A stretch of 64,000 bases of DNA from Lycium barbarum (lineage: Eukaryota; Streptophyta; Magnoliopsida; Solanales; Solanaceae), in assembly GCF_019175385.1 (NCBI RefSeq), contig NC_083345.1, positions 5,805,205-5,869,204 of the forward strand, read 5' to 3'. Made by a program: the position numbers and the translations under genes. Positions 12,965 to 21,707 of this stretch are shown piece after piece; the stretch's first letter is position 1; each line of letters opens with the position of its first letter. Under the pieces are notes generated by a model, which was not told where the DNA came from, ran no database searches, and saw only the letters and a program-made list of their open reading frames with translations.

Positions 12965-14198
12965 AAAGGTAGCTGCTTGTGAAAATTTTACTTAATTGTT
13001 TCTGTTTCAATTTTGGGTAGATCATCAAAAACTTGCTCTTGATGAACTCTTTTGCTTCTTTCATCACTAGATTCATCTTCAATATCTTCAAACAATTTTT
13101 CTTGTGTGATAATGGCAACCACTTATATTCCTTTTTCAATCGTCCCACCTTTTATAGACCAATCATGTATATTACATATTTGATTACTTAAAAAACTAGT
13201 AGCCTCTACCGAAAGAGCATCACTCTCAATCAAATTAACCTTTTTAGCTATCCCAAAAATCATCGATAAATCAATTTGAACATTATTAAATTCTGCTTTG
13301 CAATCCAAAACATCTATACCACAGCAAAAATAACCTCTATCTTCTCTTCTTTTCTCCACTATTTTTGAATTCTAGCTTTCTTCATTTATTTCTCCCAGAT
13401 TCGATGGCTCTTCTTTATCTTTTGGTTGATAATCCTTTGTTTGCAGTGCCTCCTCCACTATCTCATATGTTTATTGATTCAGGGACATCTCATAGGTCAC
13501 CAATTCATCTTCTAGATCACCAAGTCTCAAAGTATTAAGATCTTGGGTAGCCTCAAGAACTGTTTTTTTTTTTTTTTTGTGTGTGTGAAACTCTAATCTT
13601 AGAGACTGCAATATCTTTTCAAGAACTTTAACTTCCTCCGATACTTCTCCATTGGTCTTCATATTATTGATAATTTTTGTAATTCTTGTAAAATATTCTT
13701 TGACAGATTCCGTTGGTTTCATTTGGGCCAACTCATACGGTCTCCAAAGCTCTTGAAGTTTCTCTCTCTTCACGTCTTCAGCACATCTGTGTGATTTCAC
13801 CAAAATTGTCCAAACCTCTTTTGCTGATTTTGCATGCAAATATTAGTTATATACATGCAATTCGACCTTGCTTTCAAGGTAGAACTTACTCTATAATCCA
13901 ATTGTTTATTTTTTTTCAATTGTTTAGCTACTTCACCAGTTAATGTTGTACCTTCTGGGGCTTTCACGAACCGTTTATCAATAATGGATCACAGTCCAGC
14001 CACTTTGAAAAAAATCTTCATCTTTTGATACTAACTGTGAAAATTATTTTTTATCATCAAACACAAAAAAGTGACAATTTGGTAAATATGAAATATCCAT
14101 ATTTTTTTGATATATATATCGGATCTCACATGATTCTTTGATCGTATCTCACAGATGCTTTGATCGAATCTCACACAGGCTTTGATCTGATCTCACAC
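12965..14198 (-). pseudogene. Copia-type gag (UBN2-like) remnant
   Basis: The longest open segment, 13839-13471, reads KSAKEVWTILVKSHR, then LQELWRPYELAQMKPTESVK and LEDELVTYEMSLN, which is the gag region of Ty1/copia elements. Further diverged pieces extend to 12965 and upstream towards 14198. It is a close relative of the + strand ORF at 49825-50823, sharing long stretches with it. An A-run near 13570 adds a Lys stretch. Stops and frame changes split the rest. It sits directly downstream, on the minus strand, of a primer site and an LTR stub, so this is the 5' part of a truncated element. Confidence 0.78.
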
Positions 14199-14212
14199 AG
14201 GCTCTGATACCA
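14199..14212 (-). other. Primer binding site of the truncated copia-type element
   Basis: On the minus strand this reads TTGGTATCAGAGCC, the sequence complementary to the 3' end of initiator tRNA-Met that most copia elements use. It lies between the LTR stub (14216 onward) and the gag remnant. Confidence 0.8.
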
Positions 14213-14215
14213 ATT

Positions 14216-14250
14216 TGAAGGAAACAAAAATACTCAAAGGAGTATATATG
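14216..14250 (-). repeat. LTR stub of the truncated copia-type element
   Basis: Begins TGAAGGAAACAAAAATACTC, as do the 320-bp LTRs at 49020 and 51147, but the match stops after about 35 bp. The rest of the LTR is missing or replaced. Confidence 0.7.
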
Positions 14251-14254
14251 AATC

Positions 14255-14470
14255 ACTTTTTTAATGACCGGGATATCTGCTCTAAATCACAAACTTGAGG
14301 GGTATATTTGAACCTTTTCCCTATTAAAAAATAATAATAGTGGAATCCACATTTTGAGTTGTAATTTTTTTTTTTTAAATGAAAAAGGGTCGAAATGCCC
14401 TTACTCATAGAAATGGTTAAAAAATGTCCTTCCACTTATTGGATAAGAAATATCCTTAAAGTCACACAAA
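14255..14470. repeat. Arm of a TIR element related to the one at 17.1 kb
   Basis: Shares AAAAAATAATAATAGTGGAA and the GGGTCGAAATGCCC / AAAATGTCCTTCCAC style with 16960-17180. Seen as a single arm only; no partner or target duplication was identified. Confidence 0.45.
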
Positions 14471-15780
14471 TACAACTTTTTCAAATGGTAATTAAAAAGA
14501 TTACAACTACTTTAAAAAAATTACAAAATACAACTAATTCAAAATTTTAACTTTTTAATTACAAATATACAACTTTTTACATTCCTAAAATATCAATAAT
14601 ACTTAATTTTAAGAGTTACTACCGTTAATGTATATCCCTTTTTTACTTTCTCTTTCTTTCAAAATCATCCTCCTCCCCCCCCCCCCCCCCCCCCCACACA
14701 CACACACCAAAACCACCTCCCAAAAAAATGTATAAAAAGGGCATAAGAGATAATGTAGTTATGCAAACAAACAAAACATAATCAATTTCAAATCCCATGC
14801 TCCATCTACTGTTTTAAAAAGATTTTTTTTTCTTGTGTTTCCTCCTCTTTATTTTATTTTTTATTTTCACTTGATGACTGATGCCATTGTTTTTTGTGTG
14901 ACTAAAATAAATTATTTGAATATATTAATATTAAGAAAAGTACACGAAAAGATATCGTATATTGTATAACAAAAATACATTAAAATATACCTAAAAAAGT
15001 AGATGGTATATTCAAATTGGTAAATTTAACTAAAAAGATAATAACAAAATATATGTGGATACAACAGTAGAAATTAGTATATCTAAGTTTATATATTATA
15101 GTATATAATATTACAATATACTTAATATATGAATATATTACTTTACGTGCCAACCAATTGTTCTCTACAATAACATATATAGTAACAATATACGATAAAT
15201 AGATAGAATAATATATATATATATATATATATAACATATACTACAGTAATATACTTGTTCATGAATTAGTTTTTTTTGTTAAAATTCGTGAATTAGCTTG
15301 CTAGTAGATTGTGCTGGAGCTTGTTTAGGTCAGCACTTAATTATTGTGTTTTATACGCATTTAATTATGTTATCATTAATATAGGGAATCTCCTTATTTT
15401 TAAATTTTTATTCATAGCAATAATCTCCTTGTTTTTAGCTTTAAGTTGCACAATTTGTAATATCTAAATTAATTGTAGATTATATAATTAACTCTTATAT
15501 ATCTTGTATTTATGAAAGTTCTCCCAAAGTTGTTTCAATATATTTTTTTTAGAAAAATAAAAAAATGGCTAATTCATGAGTGCTTTTTATAGTTTATCAT
15601 AGTGTTTCAATTAGCATTGTGTTAACTATGTTTGTTTACCATATGATGCAGGAATTATGCGTATGCGCTAGTAATCCACTATCTATAATGCCGTAGCCTA
15701 TCATGAAAGTTAAACATAAAATATGTCCTGTCACTAAAAAAGGGTGGCTCCACCGCAACTGATTAATTACTTTAAGGAAA
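14471..15780. other. AT-rich stretch without a gene; simple repeats
   Basis: Holds a C-run of about 21 passing into (CA)n at 14674-14708 and an (AT)n run at about 15209-15234. Short ORFs here are AT-rich chance ORFs. Nothing else recognised. Confidence 0.6.
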
Positions 15781-15784
15781 GGGC

Positions 15785-16722
15785 CTTATTTACTATATTT
15801 ACCTCCTGTTATACTATCAACACAAATTTATTCCTATCATTACATAATTTGTGGTCTAACATTTGAATGTGATGGGCTCCACATGACATGCCACCTACCA
15901 ACCTCTCTCTTTCATTTCTTTCTTTCACCTTCAACCAAATCCACCTTCCTACCGTTACATAACTTCAATGGTGAACTTAACTGGACCATTTCGGCCTTCC
16001 AAATCATCTACCACAAACTCCACCTTATAAGGCAAATTAGCTGATATTTGTTTTCTATCTAAATTCAATTCTTGAATTTTGGTACATGATACACTTTCAA
16101 TGGAACTGTAACCTTAACCTTAGAAATAACTTTCCCAATTGCCACAGTATCTTTTTCATCAACTCCTTCATCTAAAGGGTTATCAACTGTAATGGACCTT
16201 GAAATGAAATACCCACTTCTTTTTTTAGGGGTTCTTGATTTGGGTAAATGAGTTAGGAGTTAAGATGTTTTTGGATTTGGGTATGTTAAGAATTGATGAT
16301 GATGAGAAGAAAGCTGGACTAGAAGAAGACATGGTGGTTTTTTAAAAATAAATTTCTTGATGGGGTTTTTGTGGTCAGAGATTTGAGATTTTTGTGGTGG
16401 TGGTAATTTAAGATTGAATTTTTCTTGACATTTCCTTTAGAAAACAAAATTACAAAGAAACAGATCTTAACATCAATAAGAAAAGGGCTTACAACTTTAA
16501 TGGTGGTTTGAGGTGACTTTGGTTGGAGTTGGAAGAAAAAAATGAAGAGAGAGAGAGTGGTGAGGTGGCATGTCATGTGGCGCTACCTCATTCAAATGTT
16601 AAGCTACATGGAATTCTAATAGCAATATGGAGCACAGTTAAAAATAGAGGTAAATATTGCAAGTTATGCAATGATAAGAGTAAATTTGTGCTAATAATAT
16701 AACCGGAATAAAGCATTAACTG
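15785..16722. mobile_element. TIR element (Mutator-like, Pack type) carrying a host gene fragment
   Basis: The ends are inverted copies of each other over roughly 190 bp. Both arms, read inward, contain CACAAATTTA, then ATCATT-CATAA, later CATTTGAATG, CCACATGACATGCCACCT and a CTCTCTCT/TTTCTTT stretch. The interior (about 15965-16500) is not inverted and contains the FTR fragment with its 5' leader. Exact ends and target duplication are not resolved. Confidence 0.65.
15968..16332 (-). pseudogene. Captured fragment of ferredoxin-thioredoxin reductase variable chain (chloroplast)
   Basis: The variable chain of ferredoxin-thioredoxin reductase is a small SH3-like subunit that caps the catalytic chain in plastids. 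From the ATG at 16332 (minus) the sequence gives a Ser-rich transit-like start, MSSSSPAFFSSSSILNI, then after a frame change a region with ITVDNPLDEGVDEKDTV and VKVTVPLKVYHVPK. After a second frame change comes QISANLPYKVEFVVDDLEG, followed by GPVKF. The motifs VPLKVYHVPK and ISANLPYKVEF are the family's signature. The stretch normally between them (a GKEG...KQYV-like loop) is missing, and the C-terminal end (DEFE region) is absent. There is no intron. It sits inside a TIR element, so it is a captured and decayed copy; the parent gene is not in this window. Confidence 0.75.
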
Positions 16723-17084
16723 TAAGAGATAGACTTACAAATACGGTGAAGGACTAGAGGTGAACTGTGGTGGAAGTAAGCCTGAAAGTGGAGCGCGGCA
16801 AGGCTTTCTCTTTTATGGTGGGAGAGACTAGTTTGAGGAAAGGTTCAAAATACTCCCTTAAATATGCATTGAATAATTTTGGGCCTTTATGTTTTGCAAA
16901 GAGTTAACACTTTTAATCCTTTTTAAATATTTATCGAACTTTGCTCGTTAGATTTAACGTGATTATATAAAAAATAATAATAGTGGAAATCTATATTTAG
17001 AAGTACAATTTTTATAATTTCAGCTATTTTATATTTATTTATTGATTGTGATCCAGCTTTTTGAGATGCAATTTTTGCTATTTC
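16723..17084. other. AT-rich flank with repeat-like sequence; no gene
   Basis: Contains text typical of short TIR repeats (lines ending ACTCCCTTAAATATG and ATCCTTTTTAAATATT), but no pair was established. Confidence 0.4.
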
Positions 17085-17164
17085 TTTTGCGAAAAAGGAT
17101 AAAAAACGTCCTTAACGTATTAGAGATAATTAAAAAATATTCTTCTTCCACCCATTGGATTTGA

Positions 17165-17355
17165 ATGCCCTTCCTTCCACCTATTAGGATAAAAAATGTC
17201 CTCAACGTTAAATTTAAGCCTAAAATTTCCCTTCCTTCCACCTATTATGATAAAAAATACCCTTAATGTTAATTTTAAGCCTAAAATTACCTTTCATTCC
17301 ACCTATTTGGATAAAAGATGCCCTCAACGTTAAAATCTGAGCCTAAAATTACCCT
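17165..17355. repeat. About 61-bp tandem repeat in the left arm
   Basis: Three units of CCTTCCTTCCACCTATT, GATAAAAAATG, CCTCAACGTTAA, TTTAAGCCTAAAATT, plus a fourth partial unit. The right arm carries a single unit, so the expansion happened on one side only. Confidence 0.75.
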
Positions 17356-18124
17356 TCCTTTTAACAAAAGCTTATGTGGAATATATGAATTTTTTAATTA
17401 AATACGTAACAATATTTTTATTGGTCCACGTGTAATTAGACCCAAATTCATTCACAATTCAATCCATAAACCCTAACTTCATTTTTAAAAAACCCAACAC
17501 TTCTTCCTCTTTCATTCAGCATATGACCTAATTACTCAAACATCGGAAGAAACAAATGAAGAATTGACCTGCTTTCTTGTTTCAGCTATTATGGTCTATG
17601 AATATCATTGTTATCTACGGATTGAAAACTTTACTGTGTTTGGGAAAATACATAAATATGTTTTTATAATCGTCGGAGTAATAAATTTTCATAAGAATAA
17701 AACGAGCTTAAGAGCCACACGTTTAGAAATAGATTTTGGTTAATGAGTTGGATTGTGAATGAATTTGGGTATAACTATAGAGAAAAGACCATAAATAGTC
17801 CCTTATCTATGGGAGTAGGCCTAAAATGATCTCTTAACTATACACTTACCGATTTTAGTCCTTTAACTATTTAAAAACTTATCAAATTTGGTCTCCGTCT
17901 ATTTTTTTTATACAAACAGCGTTCAAACTCATAAACCTTCGTGAGATTAATCGTTAAACCATTCCTCAAACCTATATTTTTCTCTCCCTGCTTCTTTTTC
18001 CTCAAGTTCCACTTGTTAAAAAAAAAAAAAAAAAAAGAGCATTCTGACACTGGTGTCGCTCTCTAGTCTCTAAATTTGAAAAGACAAACTCAGGCACAAA
18101 ATTTCTGTAACCATTCTTCTCAAA

Positions 18125-18423
18125 CACTACTAAAAAACTGGTAAAAAATAATGGAAAAAACCGACGGATTCCGTCGGTTTTTTCAATATTTTTTTTAAAT
18201 CATTTTTTTTAAGAAAACCGACGGAATGTGTCGGTTATTTTTTGCACAAAAATGTGCGAAAAAATATAATTATTTTCTAAAATAAACCAATGGAGTCCGT
18301 TGATTTTTTATTTTTTTTTAATAAAAAAACCGACGGAGACGGACTCCGTCGATTTTTAGAGCGAAAAACAGTAAAAATTAAATCAATGTAAGTATATGAA
18401 CAAAAAATATCAGTGTTCTAGTG
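18125..18423. mobile_element. CACTA-like short element with CCGACGG palindromes
   Basis: The left end is CACTACTAAAAAACTGG and the right end is the inverse of CACTAGAACACTG. The interior has hairpins of the type CCGACGGA-TCCGTCGG. A 3-bp target duplication was not recognised. More CCGACGG/CCGTCGG palindromes continue to about 18610 beyond the right end, so the element may be longer, with 18424-18505 inserted in it. Confidence 0.45.
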
Positions 18424-18505
18424 GTAAAGCCCTTTAATGCCAAGGAACATACCCGGGTTCGATTTCAAGGTCTTACATTTCATTCTTTAATTAAAAAAAA
18501 AAACA
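18412..18505 (+). repeat. tRNA-like/SINE-like short sequence
   Basis: TAGTGGTAAAGC resembles a pol III A box and GGTTCGATTTC a B box, about 33 bp apart, followed by an A-run. It cannot fold as a complete tRNA. Weak call. Confidence 0.3.
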
Positions 18506-19118
18506 AAAACCGACGTGAGACCGTCGGTTTTTTTTTTTTTTTTTAATTTTTTGTTTTTTTAACAAAACCGATGGACTAGGTCGGTTTTAACCGATGCAGT
18601 TTGTCGGTTATGAAACGCGAGAGAGAACTTGAGGAAAAAAGTTGAGGTTAAAGAATGAACTTGAGGAAAAAAAAGCAGGGAGAGAGAAATATAGGTCTAA
18701 GTAATGGTTTAACGATTAATCTCACGAAGGTTTATGAGTTTGTACGCTGTTTGTATAAAAAAATAGACGTAGACTAAATTTGATAAGTTTTTGAATAGTT
18801 AAAAGACTAAAATCGGTAAGTGTATAGTTAAAGGACCATTTTAGACCTACTCTCATAGATAAGAGACTATTTATGGCCTTTTCTCTATAACTATATGTGA
18901 ACCAATAAAAATAATGTCACATATTTAATTTAAAAAATCATATATTGCACATCAACTTTTGTTAAAAGGAGGGACAATTTTAGGCTTAAATTTAGACTTT
19001 AAGGACATTTGTTTTTTATCCAAATAGATGGAAGGAAGGACAAATTTATCCAATAGGTAGAAATAAGACAATTTTAAACCATTTCTAATACGTTAAGGGC
19101 ATTTTGACTCTGTTCCCT

Positions 19119-19594
19119 ATTTTTTTTTTAATATCATTTTAGTATCCAGTGTAATTCTTTTATGTTGTATATCTTAGAATTTGATTGGACTTTCTTGATA
19201 TTTATGTTTTTTTTTTTTTTTTGCATTGTTTCTATTAAATCTAACAGAACATAAATTGTTAAATATTTGGCAAAGACAACCTATTAACTTTTGACAAACT
19301 TAAAGGATCAAACTGTCAAAATTCCTGTAATGTGCCTTAGCTTGTCTATATGTGATTTCCTATATGCAAAAATATTCCAAGTGTTGAACCAAATGTGAGG
19401 GCAAAAGAATTGAAGATAGCTGAGTGACATCTTGTCGAGCAAACAAAAATAAATGACATGGTGACAGTTAATTTCATTCGATTGAAAGTCAGAATTCGAG
19501 AGATTACCAGAACACTTTAAGACTAATAAGTGGCAATATATGCACCCGCCCACTTACACTTCATGTTCGTATGACGGTATGAGTATGACTCTCT
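19119..19594. other. Flank of the 19.6-kb retrotransposon; no gene
   Basis: AT-rich. One 81-codon minus ORF (19553-19308) has no recognisable features. The 3' end of this stretch (AAATC at 19595-19599) is the target site of the next element. Confidence 0.4.
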
Positions 19595-19599
19595 AAATC

Positions 19600-20488
19600 T
19601 GTGGACAATGAAATTTTATTAAATTTAAACCCACAGAAAATTCGGATTATATTAAATTCAAGATATATGAGTCTAAAGAAATATTGTAGACTAGTATAGT
19701 TGGATTAATTATTTAAGTCCAATTAATACAAATTTAATTAATGGTCCAATTCTGTTGGGCTAATCCATCGATTTGGGCTGTAAATGATGAGCCCACTTTG
19801 CTAAGCCCAAGATGTCATCTTCCATGAGGCCCACTTTGGTGCCACGTGTCAAATGATGTGGCATGCCAAGTCAAACAAAGGAGCCTATAGGGTCATGACA
19901 CATGTCAAAATGATGCAACATGCCTAGTCAAATCAAAGGTCAATGAGGATGCGCCACGTGTACAAGTGACATGTTCCGACCAATCAAATATCGACATGTC
20001 AGCTTAATTCTGATTGGTCGAAAGAAGCATGTCCTTATCACAACTCCTCCATCCTACAACTATAAATAGGGGTCTCATAATTCAGAAAAAAGGACAGAAA
20101 TTTTAACAAGAAGCAAGAGAGAGCTCGTGGATCAAACGATGCGGATTTCTCTACAAGCTAAAAGCATTCAAGTATTTCTCTAGAAGTTCTAGAGATCTAG
20201 ACGAAGATTCAAGATCAAGCTTCAAGCCCTTGAATCCAAGTACAAGTTCAAGATCAAGACCACCAGATTCAAGATCAAGCTCAAAAGCCCTTGAATTCAA
20301 GTACAAGTCAAGATCAAATCCATCAAGTTCAAGAATAAGCTCAAAAGCCCTTGAAATTATTGTTGAAAAGACGAATCAGAGGAATCATAGAGATTGTAAC
20401 ACTCATATTCTGAAATCAAATACAAAGATTGTTGCGATATTTTCCTGTCTCGATTATTATTTTCTCGACGCGAATTTTATTGTCTACA
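19600..20488 (+). repeat. 5' LTR (LTR-A)
   Basis: 889 bp. It has TATAAATA at 20061-20068, two CACGTG G-boxes upstream (19843-19848 and 19955-19960), and a tandem AAGATCAAGCTCAAAAGCCC-type repeat of about 60 bp downstream of the TATA box at about 20200-20360. The ORF starting near 20230 (MNPSTSSRSRPPDS) is only this repeat and recurs in the 3' LTR. Confidence 0.95.
20061..20068 (+). promoter_or_regulatory. TATA box of LTR-A
   Basis: TATAAATA followed by GGGGTCTCATAATTC, about 460 bp into the LTR, with G-boxes upstream. It is repeated at 30728-30735 in the 3' LTR. Confidence 0.7.
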
Positions 20489-20493
20489 AATTC

Positions 20494-20511
20494 TGGCACG
20501 CCCAGTGGGAC
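20494..20511 (+). other. Primer binding site 1
   Basis: TGGCACGCCCAGTGGGAC, five bases after the end of LTR-A. It is identical to the site after LTR-B at 21637-21654 and has the same spacing. Confidence 0.75.
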
Positions 20512-21180
20512 CAAATCTGCCCTTCATCTCTTCTCTCATAAATTAGATCAACAAATCTTCAACAATGGGGGCAATCTTAGGGAGCAACATCTCTTGTTCT
20601 CTATTCAAGATGCACCAAGTGTCTCTCTCGTCGAGTCGGGATGAATATCAAACTGTAATTTAGGCTTCTTTTTGCAGCTTGTGAGACCTTATGGGTATCA
20701 AAGAGTTGCTTATAGAGAAGTTAAGTGGAAGTGAAGAATTTCCCTTAAATCAAATAAGGGACGAAAAATATTTCTTCTTCTGATAAACAAATAAAATTGC
20801 ACGTCTGTAAGCCAAGATTCTCAAAATATGAGGGTGACTACAACTTAGTTCCACGTGGAAGAGCATGAATTACATTGAATGTTATTATTCAGTGTACAAT
20901 TTGGTATCCCAATATTCGGCAAAGGAAACTCGTGGAAGATCCTTTTACAAAGTAAAGAAGGAAAAATAGTTCAATGGGGTACCCATTTACTATTTGATTT
21001 AATGGTTCAAATCAGATTCCTCCATGTCATTTTTTAAACTACACTTTGTAAAAGAAGTGGACATTACGATGGCGTCTCAAAAGTGACACGAAAAAAAAGA
21101 AAGTTGTCACTAATACTTCAAACTTCGTCTTTGAGTTTCGGCAAGCCTACACACCAACAAACCTTGAAGTAGGGGGCATT
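20512..21180 (+). other. Short internal segment ending in a polypurine tract
   Basis: About 670 bp with no coding domain I recognise. It ends GAAGTAGGGGGCATT at 21166-21180, the same polypurine tract that precedes the 3' LTR (30252-30266). It looks like an internally deleted element body placed between LTR-A and LTR-B. Confidence 0.6.
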
Positions 21181-21631
21181 TGTAGACATCGGAATTTTTT
21201 GGGACTCTACAACTTGAGCCCAATATTTTTTAGGGTTTCTTGGAGGCTACTCCACCCTAAACCCTAGCTCACGCCTATATAAAGGGACACATATTCCCTA
21301 AGAAAAGGATCTCAGATATCCTATAAACTCATGGGTATTCAAGAAGAGGTCAATATATGGCCGGATATTTCTTGACAACCAAATACTTCAAGAAGATCCA
21401 CATTATCCTTTCATGGAGATCAAATACATCCCAAGAAAGTCCACATATTCAAATCCAAATCATCCGACGTTCGAGAAATACGCTACTAACGGCCCTCGAA
21501 TTATGGTGAATATTTAGGAGAGAAGAATCAAGAGAATATACAGATTTGTACTCACAATCTTGATAAATAAAACCTCTTTATATTTGTGGTTGCAATTTAT
21601 TTTCCATATATATTAAAATTTGTTGCAAACA
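21181..21631 (+). repeat. Internal passenger LTR (LTR-B), 451 bp
   Basis: Starts TGTAGACATCGG after a polypurine tract, has TATATAAA at 21276-21283 and ends GTTGCAAACA directly before a second primer site with standard spacing. It shares little with LTR-A apart from its first and last few bases. No second copy of LTR-B is present in the window. Confidence 0.8.
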
Positions 21632-21636
21632 AATTC

Positions 21637-21654
21637 TGGCACGCCCAGTGGGAC
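21637..21654 (+). other. Primer binding site 2
   Basis: TGGCACGCCCAGTGGGAC, five bases after LTR-B and before gag. Confidence 0.75.
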
Positions 21655-21707
21655 AATCTCTACCTCTCATCTCAACTTTTCAATCATCAAAGTTTAACAA
21701 CATCGAG

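Larger units (their letters stand above)
17779..18886. mobile_element. Inner long-TIR element with 8-bp target duplication
   Basis: Starts AGAGAAAAGACCATAAATAG and ends with the inverse of AGAGAAAAGGCCATAAATAG. The arms are about 235 bp each (17779-18013 and 18652-18886) and match closely throughout. ATAACTAT precedes it (17771-17778) and follows it (18887-18894), an 8-bp target duplication as made by hAT-type transposases. The insertion splits the right arm of the outer element. No transposase is encoded. Confidence 0.75.
17085..19118. mobile_element. Outer TIR element of a nested cluster
   Basis: The left arm (about 17085-17510) and right arm (about 17720-17770 plus 18896-19118) are inverted copies. 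Shared words, read inward from both ends, are CCTTAACGTATTAGA, TAAATTTAAGCCTAAAAT, CCTTTTAACAAAAG, TTTTTATTGG and CAAATTCATTCACAAT. The right arm is split by the insertion at 17779-18886. End sequence and target duplication were not fixed. Confidence 0.6.

Noticed and set aside
16319..16576. 85-codon minus ORF in the Pack-type element
   Set aside because: It lies mainly in the 5' leader of the captured FTR fragment and in the inverted arm, and overlaps the real start codon at 16332 in another frame.
18412..18505. tRNA gene with A and B boxes
   Set aside because: The sequence does not fold into acceptor, D and anticodon arms; kept only as a weak SINE-like call.
20230..20541. 103-codon ORF MNPSTSSRSRPPDS... 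and its near-copy at 30897-31196
   Set aside because: Both lie inside the two LTR-A copies and consist of a tandem AAGATCAAG-type repeat; no sign of a protein beyond the repeat.
21648..21707. Upstream GTG start for gag-pol
   Set aside because: It overlaps the primer binding site; ATG at 21708 follows it and is the usual arrangement.
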